Source: CPC320 sp002336405 (GTDB lineage: Bacteria; Pseudomonadota; Alphaproteobacteria; Rhodobacterales; Rhodobacteraceae). Taken from it: DNA of 64,000 nucleotides. A program made the position numbers and the translations under genes. The stretch spans positions 20,985 to 84,984 of the forward strand of contig CASIAN010000016.1 in NCBI GenBank assembly GCA_949372595.1. Reading direction: 5' to 3'. This document shows positions 63,745 through 64,000 of the stretch, one piece after another. Positions within the stretch are counted from its first letter, which is position 1; the number at the start of each line of letters is the position of its first letter. The notes beneath the pieces were generated by a model. It was not told the origin of the DNA. It was given only the letters and a program-made list of their open reading frames with translations, and did not search any database.

Positions 63745-64000
63745 TTATCTGTTTAAGAGGATCTTGTTTGCGGCCTTGAGTAGGTTTTGCGAGATGGCGG
63801 CCATGACCATCTGCGCGTGGGTTTTGGCGACCCCGAAGTATTGCGTTCGATACAATCCAAATAGCCTGAAATCGAACCGCACTCGCAGGCCTTGCTCCAA
63901 CTTAGGATCAGAAAGATTATGCCACTGCCCAATCAAAAGGCACTTGAACAAGGTAATCTGCTTGTAACTCTGGGGCCCGAGACCTGACCGTGCCCAACCG
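63745..64000 (-). pseudogene. IS5-family transposase with internal deletion, partial at window edge
   Basis: Reading inward from the window end on the minus strand gives LFKCLLIGQWHNLSDPKLEQ and GLRVRFDFRLF, the N-terminal part of IS5-type transposases. It is fused directly to GLYRTQYFGVAKTHAQMVMA and AISQNLLKAANKILLNR, the C-terminal end. The whole catalytic middle (DDE) is deleted in frame, leaving a ~70-residue relic. The 5' end continues beyond base 64000. Confidence 0.75.

Overview
The window looks like the chromosome of a marine alphaproteobacterium of the Rhodobacteraceae (Roseobacter group), with a moderate G+C content. The inference rests on several points: the gene order trmB-metK-lnt-corC-ybeY-phoH-miaB, the fabI-fabB-fabA block divergent from an Irr-type Fur regulator, a SAM/SAH riboswitch in front of metK (a class known almost only from Rhodobacterales), a class II AroA, a non-pyrrolysine MttB-family protein, and TRAP and ABC uptake systems for small organic compounds. 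No species is assigned.

Layout. 1-3823: frameshifted end of a TRAP transporter large subunit, then a fused hydantoinase/5-oxoprolinase. 4202-9533 (minus): a polar amino-acid-type ABC transporter with an MttB-family methyltransferase downstream, suggesting import and demethylation of a methylated amine or betaine. 9963-10661: a small exported MORN/peptidoglycan-binding-like protein. 11157-22201: a GntR-controlled catabolic locus. On the minus strand lie a metallo-hydrolase, a HAD phosphatase, a class II aldolase and an FGGY kinase; on the plus strand lie a sugar-type ABC transporter, a Tm-1-like protein and a second class II aldolase. Two copies of one 14-bp palindrome mark the likely operators. 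The substrate is unknown.

22584-46491 is mostly housekeeping: cmk, aroA, trmB, metK with riboswitch and terminator, lnt, corC, ybeY, phoH, miaB, a conserved hypothetical, fabI/fabB/fabA, irr, an MDR oxidoreductase, a HAD dehalogenase-like protein, a threonine dehydratase-like enzyme, a lipoprotein, a 50-residue membrane protein next to a truncated haemoglobin, ileS, tadA, rluB and a TerC protein. 46721-56304 holds a DUF2927 lipoprotein, a decayed dtd, an 18-repeat MORN protein, an FeS-type photolyase with an SDR, leuA with a possible leucine-rich leader, a 2-hydroxyacid dehydrogenase and an SH3 protein. A decayed VOC gene and tRNA-Gln(UUG) follow.

From the tRNA to the window end the sequence is a decaying accessory region. 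It contains pseB and pseC (pseudaminic acid synthesis) carrying in-frame stops, an intact LpxL-type acyltransferase, a broken capsule-synthesis gene, and remnants of at least three insertion-sequence types. A roughly 510-bp imperfect direct repeat flanks the surface-polysaccharide genes. The region reads as a surface-glycan locus being lost through nonsense mutation and IS activity. All product names come from reading the sequence; no database search was run.
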